Below are positions 8,230 through 14,664 of a DNA stretch of 43,570 nucleotides, piece by piece; positions within the stretch are counted from its first letter, which is position 1, and every line of letters begins with the position of its first letter. This DNA comes from Camelimonas abortus (GTDB lineage Bacteria; Pseudomonadota; Alphaproteobacteria; Rhizobiales; Beijerinckiaceae), in NCBI RefSeq assembly GCF_042647165.1, contig NZ_JBHRUV010000006.1. The stretch is one strand, 5' to 3'. The position numbers were made by a program, and so were the translations under genes. The notes beneath the pieces are model-generated. The model was not told the DNA's origin. It worked only from the letters and a program-made list of their open reading frames with translations, and did not search any database.

Positions 8230-8994
8230 TCACTCGCGCACCAGCGCGTCCGGCGTGCGCCAGGCCAGGTGCTGTCCGCCGTCCACGGCGATCATCTGCC
8301 CGGTGACGTTGCGCGCTTTCGCCAGCCACAGCACCGCGTCGGCGATTTCCTCCGGCGCGATCTCCCGCGCCAGCGGCAGGCTGGCGACCTGGGCGGCGAA
8401 ATCGTCCGGGGTCTGGCGCCCGCTGGCCAGAACCGGGCCGGGACCGACGGCGTTGACGCGGATGGCCGGAGCCAGCGCCTGGGCCATGGTGCGGGTGGCG
8501 GTGTAAAGCGCCGACTTGGTGAGCGTGTAGGAAAAGTTGCGCGGCGTCGGCTTCCACACCCGCTGGTCGAGAATGTTGATGATGGCGCCTTCCGATCCTG
8601 GCGGCAGGGCGCGGGCGAAGGCGCTGGAGAGAATCGCCGGCGCCCGCAGGTTCACGGCGAACTGGCGCTCCCACAGGGCGAGGTCCAGGGCGGTGATCTC
8701 GTCCGCCTCGAACAGCGAGGCGCTGTTCACCAGCAGGGAAAGACCGCCGAGCGCGGCGACGGCGTCGTCCACGAGGCGGCAGGTTTCGGCGGCGTTCTCA
8801 AGGTCGGCGCGCACCACCGCCGCGCGTCCGCCCCCGGCGGCGATGCGCGCGGCCAGCGCCTCGGCCTCCGCCACCGAACGGTTGCAGTGAATGGCCACGG
8901 CGTGGCCGTCGCGGGCCAGCGCCAGCGCGATCGCGGCGCCGATGCGTTTCGCCCCGCCGGTGACGAGCGCCGCCCTGGTCTGCCTGCTGTTCAC
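8230..8994 (-). CDS. Short-chain dehydrogenase, pteridine reductase (FolM/PTR1)-like
   Basis: NAD(P)H-dependent SDR of 254 aa. The cofactor motif is TGGAKRIG (12-19) and the active-site pair is Tyr156/Lys160 (YTLTK). The usual catalytic Ser is replaced by Asp143 (ILDQRV), and the Arg in the TGxxxRxG motif is present. Both are features of pteridine reductases such as PTR1 and of FolM, so reduction of dihydromonapterin or dihydrobiopterin is the best guess. The start is a GTG that overlaps the stop of the upstream glycosyltransferase gene by 4 nt, so the two are co-translated. An ordinary SDR with another substrate cannot be excluded. Confidence 0.85.
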   Translation of the reverse strand: MNSRQTRAALVTGGAKRIGAAIALALARDGHAVAIHCNRSVAEAEALAARIAAGGGRAAVVRADLENAAETCRLVDDAVAALGGLSLLVNSASLFEADEITALDLALWERQFAVNLRAPAILSSAFARALPPGSEGAIINILDQRVWKPTPRNFSYTLTKSALYTATRTMAQALAPAIRVNAVGPGPVLASGRQTPDDFAAQVASLPLAREIAPEEIADAVLWLAKARNVTGQMIAVDGGQHLAWRTPDALVRE

Positions 8995-9788
8995 AGTCGC
9001 CCCTCCCTGCGCGCCTTCTCCGCAAGGCGCCGCTCCATGTGCTTGGCCACCCGCAGATAGCGGTAAAACGCGAAGTTCATCGCGGTCATGAAGCCGTAGA
9101 CGCCGCGCAGCGCATGCCGGCGCACCACATAGGCCTTGAGGAAATTGGCCGGAAACTCAAGCAGCAGGCGGATGGCGGAGACCTTCACGCCGCGGGCCTC
9201 GAGATCGTCCGCCTGCATGTCGGTGTAGCGGTTGAGCTTGGCGATCTGGTCGCCGATCGAGCGCACCGAGAAGTGATGGATCACGCCTTTCAGCCGCCCG
9301 ACCCGCGTCCCCGGCTTCAGCTCGACGCGGTCATGCACTGGCGAGGCGGAGTAGCGGCCGGCGCTGCGCCGGTAGAGCCGCACCGGCGCCAGCGAGAAAC
9401 CGAGCGGATGCGGCGCCTTTTCGCCCGGAAACATCTCGGCGATGCGGATGCGGTAGGCGTCGCACGGCGGCGGGCCGGCGGCGAACAGCGCCCGGATCTC
9501 GCGGAGAAGGTCGTCCGGCATCACCTCGTCGGCGTCCAGGTTCAGCACCCAGTCGTGGCGGCACTGGTCCTCGCCGAAGCGCTTCTGCATGCCGTAGCCG
9601 GGCCAGTCATGGTGAATCACCCGCGCGCCGCGGGCGCGGGCCACCTCCTGCGTGCCGTCGGTGGAGCCGGAGTCGATCACGATCACGTCATCAGAGACGC
9701 GCCGGGCGGCGTCCAGCACCGGTCCGATGCGATCGGCCTCGTCCCTGGCGATCACGAACACGGAAATTTGAATGTCGCTGGAGGTCAT
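8991..9788 (-). CDS. Family 2 glycosyltransferase (WaaE/KdtX/LgtF-like)
   Basis: Cytoplasmic-face glycosyltransferase with a GT-A fold, probably acting on lipopolysaccharide core or a related glycan. In the 265-aa product the N-terminal block ISVFVIARDEADRI is followed by DSGSTDGT (nucleotide-sugar binding) and LNLDADEV (DxD-type metal site), then RLYRRSAGRYSASPVHDRVE, a pattern typical of WaaE/LgtF-type transferases. The C-terminal 60 residues are hydrophobic and basic, consistent with membrane attachment. ATG 9788 was chosen because it directly precedes the GT2 core; the frame is open upstream to 10031 but that part is Arg/Ala-rich with no homology I recognise. The last codons overlap the SDR start. 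Confidence 0.88.
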   Translation of the reverse strand: MTSSDIQISVFVIARDEADRIGPVLDAARRVSDDVIVIDSGSTDGTQEVARARGARVIHHDWPGYGMQKRFGEDQCRHDWVLNLDADEVMPDDLLREIRALFAAGPPPCDAYRIRIAEMFPGEKAPHPLGFSLAPVRLYRRSAGRYSASPVHDRVELKPGTRVGRLKGVIHHFSVRSIGDQIAKLNRYTDMQADDLEARGVKVSAIRLLLEFPANFLKAYVVRRHALRGVYGFMTAMNFAFYRYLRVAKHMERRLAEKARREGRL

Positions 9789-10113
9789 GCGCCTGGGCCC
9801 CGTTCCGCCACCGCTAGTGCCATGGAGCCGGCGGAGCGGGCAAGCGCGGACGGCGGGCCGGAGCGGGAATCGCCGCGGCGCGGCGGCGTTTCGCCGGCCG
9901 CTGTTGCGGCGCTGCACGGGCGGGCGCGGCGCGCCTGCGCCGGCTGGCCGCGCCGCATGACGCGAAACCGCCCGCCCGCCGCCGCAACTGCGGCGCCCCC
10001 TTACGTCGCGTCGAATGGCGCGCAAACGCAATGCTTTGCAACCACTTCCGTTGCGATTAACATCTCCTTAGCCAAGGGCCGGCGTTTCTCTCCACTCCGG
10101 CCACAATTGCGCT

Positions 10114-10308
10114 ATGAATGGAGCAACGGTCACGGAAGACGCCAGAGCCGCCATGCTGTCACTACAGCGGCGCCTTCCCGTCGCCATCGCCGGCAGATGC
10201 GGCCATGGCGACGGGAAGGCGCCGTCAGCGCGACGGTTGCTGCGGAAACTTCCGGGGCTGGTTGTGGTTTGCGGCGGGCTGGCCGTCGCTATCACAATCT
10301 TGCCTTAA
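10114..10308 (+). CDS. Possible small membrane protein (64 aa), doubtful
   Basis: Frame from ATG 10114 to TAA 10308. The last 25 residues (LLRKLPGLVVVCGGLAVAITILP) would form one membrane segment after a basic stretch, a plausible small membrane protein. However, there is no Shine-Dalgarno before the ATG, and the large inverted repeat lies inside the frame. I do not recognise a family. Confidence 0.22.
   Translation: MNGATVTEDARAAMLSLQRRLPVAIAGRCGHGDGKAPSARRLLRKLPGLVVVCGGLAVAITILP
10168..10224. repeat. 20-bp perfect inverted repeat with 17-base loop
   Basis: CGGCGCCTTCCCGTCGCCAT (10168-10187) is exactly reverse-complementary to 10205-10224, with a 17-base loop. There is no T-tract after either arm, so it is not a standard terminator. 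It may be a palindromic repeat element, an RNA processing or stability hairpin, or a protein-binding site about 200 bp before the porin. Confidence 0.9.
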
Positions 10309-10426
10309 TGCCGGATGGCGCTGTTGCGGGAGTGCTACAGACACGGCGGCGCGGTTCGGTGTAGGAGGCTATAACTCGCGGTGAGCGGCTCAGGCCCTCC
10401 ATCGCAAGCAAAGAACGGAGTGAGTG

Positions 10427-11152
10427 ATGAAAAAGATTCTTCTCGCTGGCGTCGCCGCCGCCACCATGATGGCTGCCGGCTCCGCTTTCGCTGCTGACCT
10501 GCCGTCCCGTAAGTACGCTCCGGTTGCTCCGGTGGTTGCTGCTCCCGTGTTCACCTGGACCGGCTTCTATGTCGGCGTGAACGCTGGTTACGGCTGGAAC
10601 ACCCACAAGAACGACTACGGCTACCTGTACGTGCCGGGCTACGCCTACCTCGGCTACGGCTCGGGCAACAACGACGGCGGCTTCGTCGGCGGCGGCCAGA
10701 TCGGCTACAACTACCAGATCGGCCAGTTCGTCGTCGGCGCCGAGGCTGACATCCAGTACGCTGACCTGAAGCAGAAGCAGTGGGGCTATGCTGGCACCGG
10801 CATCGAGTGGTTCGGCACCGTCCGCGCCCGCGCCGGCGTGGCCATCGACCGCGCCCTGCTGTACGTGACCGGCGGTTTCGCCTACGGCGGCGGCGGCAGC
10901 GACCGCGGCTACTACGGCTACAACGACTTCTACTATCGTTCGAACAACTCCGACACGAAGGCCGGCTGGGTGCTGGGCGGCGGTCTGGAGTACGCCTTCA
11001 CCGACAACCTGACCGCCAAGGTCGAGGGTCTGTACGTCTCGCTCGAGAAGAACAAGAACGCCTGGTACATTGCTGACGACGCCTGGCTGGCCGGCGTCAA
11101 CAAGCGCAACGAGTTCGGCGTCGTCCGCGTTGGTCTGAACTACAAGTTCTGA
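10427..11152 (+). CDS. Outer-membrane beta-barrel porin-like protein (Omp25/Omp31/RopB family)
   Basis: Outer-membrane protein of 241 aa. The signal peptide is clear (MKKILLAGVAAATMMAAGSAFA, cut before ADLPSRK). After a Pro/Val-rich linker comes the family motif FTWTGFYVGVNAGYGWN, then alternating aromatic beta strands with Gly/Tyr/Asn-rich loops, ending in a terminal Phe (VGLNYKF) as required for BAM-dependent insertion. ATG 10427 is preferred over the GTG at 10424 because it encodes the canonical MKK start and has CGGAG upstream. Codons are strongly biased (AAC, TAC, GGC), suggesting high expression. A strong terminator follows, so it is monocistronic. The family includes the major surface proteins of Brucella and Rhizobium. 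Confidence 0.93.
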   Translation: MKKILLAGVAAATMMAAGSAFAADLPSRKYAPVAPVVAAPVFTWTGFYVGVNAGYGWNTHKNDYGYLYVPGYAYLGYGSGNNDGGFVGGGQIGYNYQIGQFVVGAEADIQYADLKQKQWGYAGTGIEWFGTVRARAGVAIDRALLYVTGGFAYGGGGSDRGYYGYNDFYYRSNNSDTKAGWVLGGGLEYAFTDNLTAKVEGLYVSLEKNKNAWYIADDAWLAGVNKRNEFGVVRVGLNYKF

Positions 11153-11181
11153 TCATCCGGGATCTTCCCGACGTGTTCAGG

Positions 11182-11214
11182 AACCCGGCGGTTTCACCGC
11201 CGGGTTTTCTGTTT
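11182..11214 (+). terminator. Intrinsic terminator of the porin gene
   Basis: Ten-pair perfect stem (AACCCGGCGG at 11182-11191 with CCGCCGGGTT at 11197-11206), five-base loop, then TTCTGTTTT. It starts about 30 bp after the porin stop. Confidence 0.93.
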
Positions 11215-11268
11215 TGCGCGCCTGTCCCCGCGCATATGTCCCGTGCGCCGTCGCCGTCGCGGCGCATG

Positions 11269-11295
11269 AAAAAACCGCCCCGGCGGGGGCGGTTT
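11269..11295 (-). terminator. Intrinsic terminator of the GST gene
   Basis: On the minus strand a ten-pair stem (11286-11295 with 11272-11281, loop of four bases) runs into six T residues (11274-11269). It lies about 90 bp past the GST stop and completes a pair of terminators between the convergent porin and GST genes. Confidence 0.88.
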
Positions 11296-11383
11296 CATCA
11301 CCGTCTCCTGGGACACTCGCCGGCGCCGCGTCGCAGCGGGGGAAAGGGGCTGCGGGAGAAGCCCGCCGCGGCGGCCGCGCCCG

Positions 11384-12004
11384 TCAGGCCGCTGGGGGAC
11401 GCGTGCGCCCGAACGCCGGCACCTTGGCGGCGAAGACGTCCAGCCACGCCGCCAGCTTCGGACAGCCGGCGCGCCAGGCGCCTTCAAAGCGGAAATCCAG
11501 ATAGCCGAGCGCGCAGGCCAGCGCGATCTGCCCCACGTCCGGCAGGCCGAAATGCGAGGCGCCGGGCCGCGCCGGCGGATCCTGCTCCAGGACGGCGAGG
11601 GCGGCGTTCACCTTGGCCGCCTGGGCGTCCACCCACGGCTGGTGCTGGCGCTCCGGCGGGCGGTAGCGGCGCTCGTACACCTGCAGCACCGCCGCCTCGA
11701 TCATGCCGATGGCCAGCGCCTGCAGGCACAGCGCGTCATGGCGGCCGACGCCGGCCGGAATGATCTGGTCGCCGCCGGCCAGCGAGTCGAGATAGTCGAT
11801 GATGACGCGCGAATCGTAGAGCGGGCGGCCGTTGTCCGGCACCAGCACCGGGATCTTGCCCAGCGGGTTCTGTGTCGCCAGCTCGCCGTCCGGCGGCATG
11901 ACGCTGGCGGGCGTGATGGTGAGCCTCTCCGCAAGTCCGAGAACGTCGGCCGCGATGATGACCATGCGCGCGTATGGCGACATCGGCGATGATCGCAACT
12001 GCAT
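11384..12004 (-). CDS. Glutathione S-transferase family protein
   Basis: Cytosolic protein of 206 aa with the two-domain GST layout. The thioredoxin-like N-terminus (residues 1-80) starts MQLRSSPMSPYARMV, where a Ser near residue 6-7 could be the catalytic residue, and contains the cis-Pro block NPLGKIPVLV followed by LYDSRVIIDYLD, which binds the glutathione gamma-glutamyl group. The helical C-terminal domain has the family Asp in LPDVGQIALACALGYLDFRF. The start at 12004 has GGAGGGGG upstream. Its substrate is unknown. It follows rlmJ on the same strand with a 170-bp gap, so it may have its own promoter. Confidence 0.9.
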   Translation of the reverse strand: MQLRSSPMSPYARMVIIAADVLGLAERLTITPASVMPPDGELATQNPLGKIPVLVPDNGRPLYDSRVIIDYLDSLAGGDQIIPAGVGRHDALCLQALAIGMIEAAVLQVYERRYRPPERQHQPWVDAQAAKVNAALAVLEQDPPARPGASHFGLPDVGQIALACALGYLDFRFEGAWRAGCPKLAAWLDVFAAKVPAFGRTRPPAA

Positions 12005-12025
12005 CAGTACCCCCTCCCTCACACT

Positions 12026-12046
12026 CCGGCCGGTTGTTCCGGCCGG
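12026..12046. repeat. Hairpin upstream of the GST gene
   Basis: Eight-pair stem CCGGCCGG / CCGGCCGG with loop TTGTT, between rlmJ and the GST start. No T-tract follows on either strand. It could be a 3' stability hairpin of rlmJ or a regulatory element in the GST leader. Confidence 0.6.
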
Positions 12047-12174
12047 CGCGCCGGACGCAGGCGTCCGTCTGTCGCCGCTCCCCAAAGCGGCGGCAAATCT
12101 TGCCCGGCTAATGTTTTGCGCGCAAGCGGAGGAGCAGGGCGCCGCGCCGCGCGAGCCGGCGGCGCGCCTGCGGA

Positions 12175-13020
12175 CTATTCGCCTGCGATCCAGGCGCTGA
12201 CGACGCCGCCCCGCCCGTCTGGCGCCAGCCGCGCGGCAAGCGCCGGCAGCAGCAGCGCCGCCTCCTCGTCCAGCTTCCATGGCGGATTGGCGATGAACAG
12301 GCCGCAGCCGTTGAGCCTGTCCGGCGGCCCGTCAGGGTCGAGATACAGCTCCAGGCGCAGCAGCTTCTTCAGGCCGCTGTCCTTCAGCCGTCGCGCCGCG
12401 GCGTCGACCGGGCGGCGGTCCTTCACCGGGTACCACAGGGCGAACACGCCGGTGGACCATTTGCGCAGCGCCCTGGTCATTTCGTCCACGGCCCGGGTCA
12501 GCTCGCCGGTCTTCTCATAGGGCGGATCGACCAGCACCAGGCCGCGCCGCTCCTTCGGCGGAATGTTGGCGTGCAGGGCGGTCCAGCCGTCGAGGTGCAG
12601 GGCGCGCACCCCGGGCACGGGAACCAGCGCCCGCTTCAGCGCCCCGAAATCCGCCGGGTGCAGCTCCACCGCCAGCGCCCGGTCGCCCGGGCGCAGCAGC
12701 TCGCCCACGATCATCGGCGAGCCGGGATAGGCGGTCTCGCCATGGCGCCGGCGCGTGGCGGCCAGCGCCGCCCGCCACGGCGCCAGCAGCGCCTCCACCT
12801 CGTCGGCGAACGGCGCCTCCATCAGCGCCACGCCCCGCAGCCACTCGCCGGTGCGGCTCGCTTCGTCGGCGGCGAGGTCATAGAGGCCAAGCCCGCCATG
12901 GGTGTCGAGCACGAAGAACGGCGCCGGCTTGCGGCCGAGATGGGTCAGCATGCGCGCCAGCAGCACGTGTTTCATGACGTCGGCGAAATTGCCGGCGTGG
13001 AAGGCGTGACGGTAGTTCAA
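12175..13020 (-). CDS. rlmJ: 23S rRNA (adenine-2030 N6)-methyltransferase
   Basis: SAM-dependent enzyme that methylates A2030 of 23S rRNA. The 281-aa product begins MNYRHAFHAGNFADVMKH, a signature of RlmJ (YhiR). It has DTHGGLGLYDL at about 39-49 and the catalytic (N/D)PPY motif as DPPYE at 165-169. Length and motifs are complete. ATG 13020 is the natural start because the N-terminal block forms part of the fold. It lies 95 bp downstream of the RNase T2 gene. Confidence 0.95.
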   Translation of the reverse strand: MNYRHAFHAGNFADVMKHVLLARMLTHLGRKPAPFFVLDTHGGLGLYDLAADEASRTGEWLRGVALMEAPFADEVEALLAPWRAALAATRRRHGETAYPGSPMIVGELLRPGDRALAVELHPADFGALKRALVPVPGVRALHLDGWTALHANIPPKERRGLVLVDPPYEKTGELTRAVDEMTRALRKWSTGVFALWYPVKDRRPVDAAARRLKDSGLKKLLRLELYLDPDGPPDRLNGCGLFIANPPWKLDEEAALLLPALAARLAPDGRGGVVSAWIAGE

Positions 13021-13115
13021 GGCGGATCCTGCGCTGCCCGGCCGGCGGGCGCGGGCCGCCGCCGCGCCGGGATGGGGGCGTCTGGCGCGGTTGTGCGCCG
13101 CCGCGCCGCGAATGT

Positions 13116-13871
13116 CTACATTGGCGGCTGCACGACGAAGGCGGAGCGGCAGCGCGGCGGCCCGCTGTCGTTGCAGCTCTGGAAACGGCGCAGGTCCCTG
13201 CTGAAGCAGATGCGCACCTCCTGCAGCGCTCCGCGCCGGCAGACGACGTCAATCATGTCCGGCCGCAGGCCCGGATTGGCGGCGGCGAAGGCGCGCTTCA
13301 GCTCCATGGCCGTGGCGCGCAGCGGCCGGGAGGGGTTGCCGTAAGCCTCCGGAATCGCCACGGCGTCGCGCGCCCGCTTCACGTTGCGGAAATAGTCGGC
13401 CGGCGGGTCGCCGGAGCACACGCCGTGCCTGCGCCACTCGTGACGGGCGAGGCCTTCGTCCGGAAACACCCCGGCGGCGATGTCCAGCGCCATGCGCGTG
13501 GGCTGGCGCGGCGCCGCCGCGCATTCGGCCGGATAGCCGCCGCCGGCATACTGCGGCCACAGTCCATGAACCACGAAGCCATGGCGGCGCCCCGGCGCGC
13601 ACTGGCTGCGCCCCTTGCGCTGGCCTTCGCGCTCGCAGAACGCCGGCGACCAGGAAAGGGCCAGAACGTAATGGTCAAACTGGCCGGCCGGCGCGCCATA
13701 AGTGACGCGCGGCCGGGCGGAGCGGGCCTCGGCCGGCGTGATGAAGCCGCCCGGCGCCGGAATGCTTTCCGGCGCGCGGCTGAAAACCAGCGCGTCGCCT
13801 GCGACGCCGGCGACAAGCAGGACGGCTGCGACCGCCGCGCCGCCCAGAACATGTTTGGGCCTGATGGACAT
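13116..13871 (-). CDS. Secreted or membrane-anchored ribonuclease T2
   Basis: RNase T2 family endoribonuclease of 251 aa. These enzymes cut RNA non-specifically in the periplasm or outside the cell. A hydrophobic N-terminal segment (about 8-30) is a signal peptide or anchor. Both catalytic segments are intact: CAS I as VHGLWPQ with His102, and CAS II as HEWRRHGVC with His144, Glu145 and His149. Several Cys pairs (79, 91, 117, 152, 211, 222, 233, 241) fit the disulphide-rich fold. It follows, by 58 bp, a gene for another exported Cys-containing protein. Confidence 0.93.
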   Translation of the reverse strand: MSIRPKHVLGGAAVAAVLLVAGVAGDALVFSRAPESIPAPGGFITPAEARSARPRVTYGAPAGQFDHYVLALSWSPAFCEREGQRKGRSQCAPGRRHGFVVHGLWPQYAGGGYPAECAAAPRQPTRMALDIAAGVFPDEGLARHEWRRHGVCSGDPPADYFRNVKRARDAVAIPEAYGNPSRPLRATAMELKRAFAAANPGLRPDMIDVVCRRGALQEVRICFSRDLRRFQSCNDSGPPRCRSAFVVQPPM

Positions 13872-13929
13872 GGCGTTTCGCTGCAGGACGTTGCGGACAC
13901 GTCACCGCCGCGGGCGGCGGCGGCGCGGC

Positions 13930-14415
13930 TCAGTTGCGCGGCCGGAACGAACGGCAGGCCGGCGGGTAGGCCCAGCCGCGGTCGAGGCCGACGATGCAGT
14001 ACTCCACGCCGTAGGGTTCATAGCCGGCGTTGAGCAGGCCGGGGCCGGGCCGCCCCATGGCTTCGGTCACCGTATAGTACACGGTGCGGCGCTCGCCGTC
14101 AGACATCCACGCGCGGGCGCTGCAGTAGCGGCGCGGAATGAAGTCCGCGCCGTAGGGCCGGTAGGCCAGCTCCGTCACATGGTCGAAGCCGTCGATGGCC
14201 AGATTCGAGTTCCAGTAGCGGGACTCGGTCCGGCCGAAACGATGCGCCACCTTGTACAGCACCATGTTCTCGGCGCAGCCGGGCACGGCCCCGCTCCAGG
14301 GCGCGACGCGGGTCTCGGCCGGAACCTGGTCGCGGGCCGCGGCCGCGCCGGCCAGGGCCGTCGCCGGCAGGGCGGTCGCCAAGGTGAGAAACAGGGTCGA
14401 AATCTGCTTGAACAT
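13930..14415 (-). CDS. Conserved exported protein of unknown function
   Basis: Protein of 161 aa from ATG 14415 (an ATG six codons upstream, at 14433, is less likely). The signal peptide is MFKQISTLFLTLATALPATALAGAAAA. The mature part has four Cys (GAVPGC, RRYCSARA, VEYCIVGLDR, YPPACRSF) and blocks such as RFGRTESRYWNSNLAIDGFD and RRTVYYTVTEAMG. From memory it resembles a family common in Hyphomicrobiales with no assigned role. It lies directly upstream of the RNase T2 gene on the same strand, so joint expression is likely. The pattern of Cys and aromatic residues suggests a small disulphide-stabilised periplasmic domain. Confidence 0.8.
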   Translation of the reverse strand: MFKQISTLFLTLATALPATALAGAAAARDQVPAETRVAPWSGAVPGCAENMVLYKVAHRFGRTESRYWNSNLAIDGFDHVTELAYRPYGADFIPRRYCSARAWMSDGERRTVYYTVTEAMGRPGPGLLNAGYEPYGVEYCIVGLDRGWAYPPACRSFRPRN

Positions 14416-14487
14416 GGTTCCTGCCCGTCGCAATCACTCCGGGTGATCCGGAAGGCCCGGCGCCGTCGCCCGGCATCGACGTTATGC

Positions 14488-14517
14488 CATGACCGCGCCG
14501 TCATGACCATCGTCATG
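14488..14517. promoter_or_regulatory. Operator-like GTCATG repeats between divergent genes
   Basis: CATGAC (14488-14493), six bases, GTCATG (14500-14505), then another GTCATG (14512-14517). The first two form an inverted repeat and the third is a further half-site. The cluster lies in the gap between the exported protein gene (minus) and the oxoprolinase gene (plus), where an operator would be expected. No regulator is known. Confidence 0.4.
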
Positions 14518-14664
14518 TCTCCGGTTGCAGACGCCGCCGGAGGCCTTCCGTTCCGGGCGGCCCTGGCCGGTCCGCGCCGTGTGCCGGCCGCGGGCCCTGG
14601 AGGCAGGGGTTGGGAGCAGGGCCCGGGGCGCGGCGCCCTGGAAGCAGTGCTTGGGGAGCAGGGA

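Larger units (their letters stand above)
9789..10426. other. Intergenic region between glycosyltransferase and porin genes
   Basis: About 640 bases, one of the longest gaps in the window. It holds a less GC-rich stretch at 10020-10120 (CTTTGCAACCACTTCCGTTG, ATTAACATCTCCTTAGCC) that likely contains divergent promoters, a 20-bp-arm inverted repeat at 10168-10224, and a possible 64-aa frame (both listed separately). The part just before the porin (10290-10420) is again AT-richer, with CTATCACAATCTTGCC and GCTATAAC. I could not place the porin promoter uniquely. Confidence 0.55.

Noticed and set aside
9789..10031. 81-codon N-terminal extension of the glycosyltransferase
   Set aside because: Arg/Ala/Pro-rich, without membrane or signal features. 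The GT2 domain begins normally after ATG 9788.
13702..14664. Extension of the oxoprolinase frame by 321 codons upstream
   Set aside because: It runs through the opposite-strand exported protein gene and part of the RNase T2 gene. The HyuA domain starts after ATG 14665, which has a good ribosome site.
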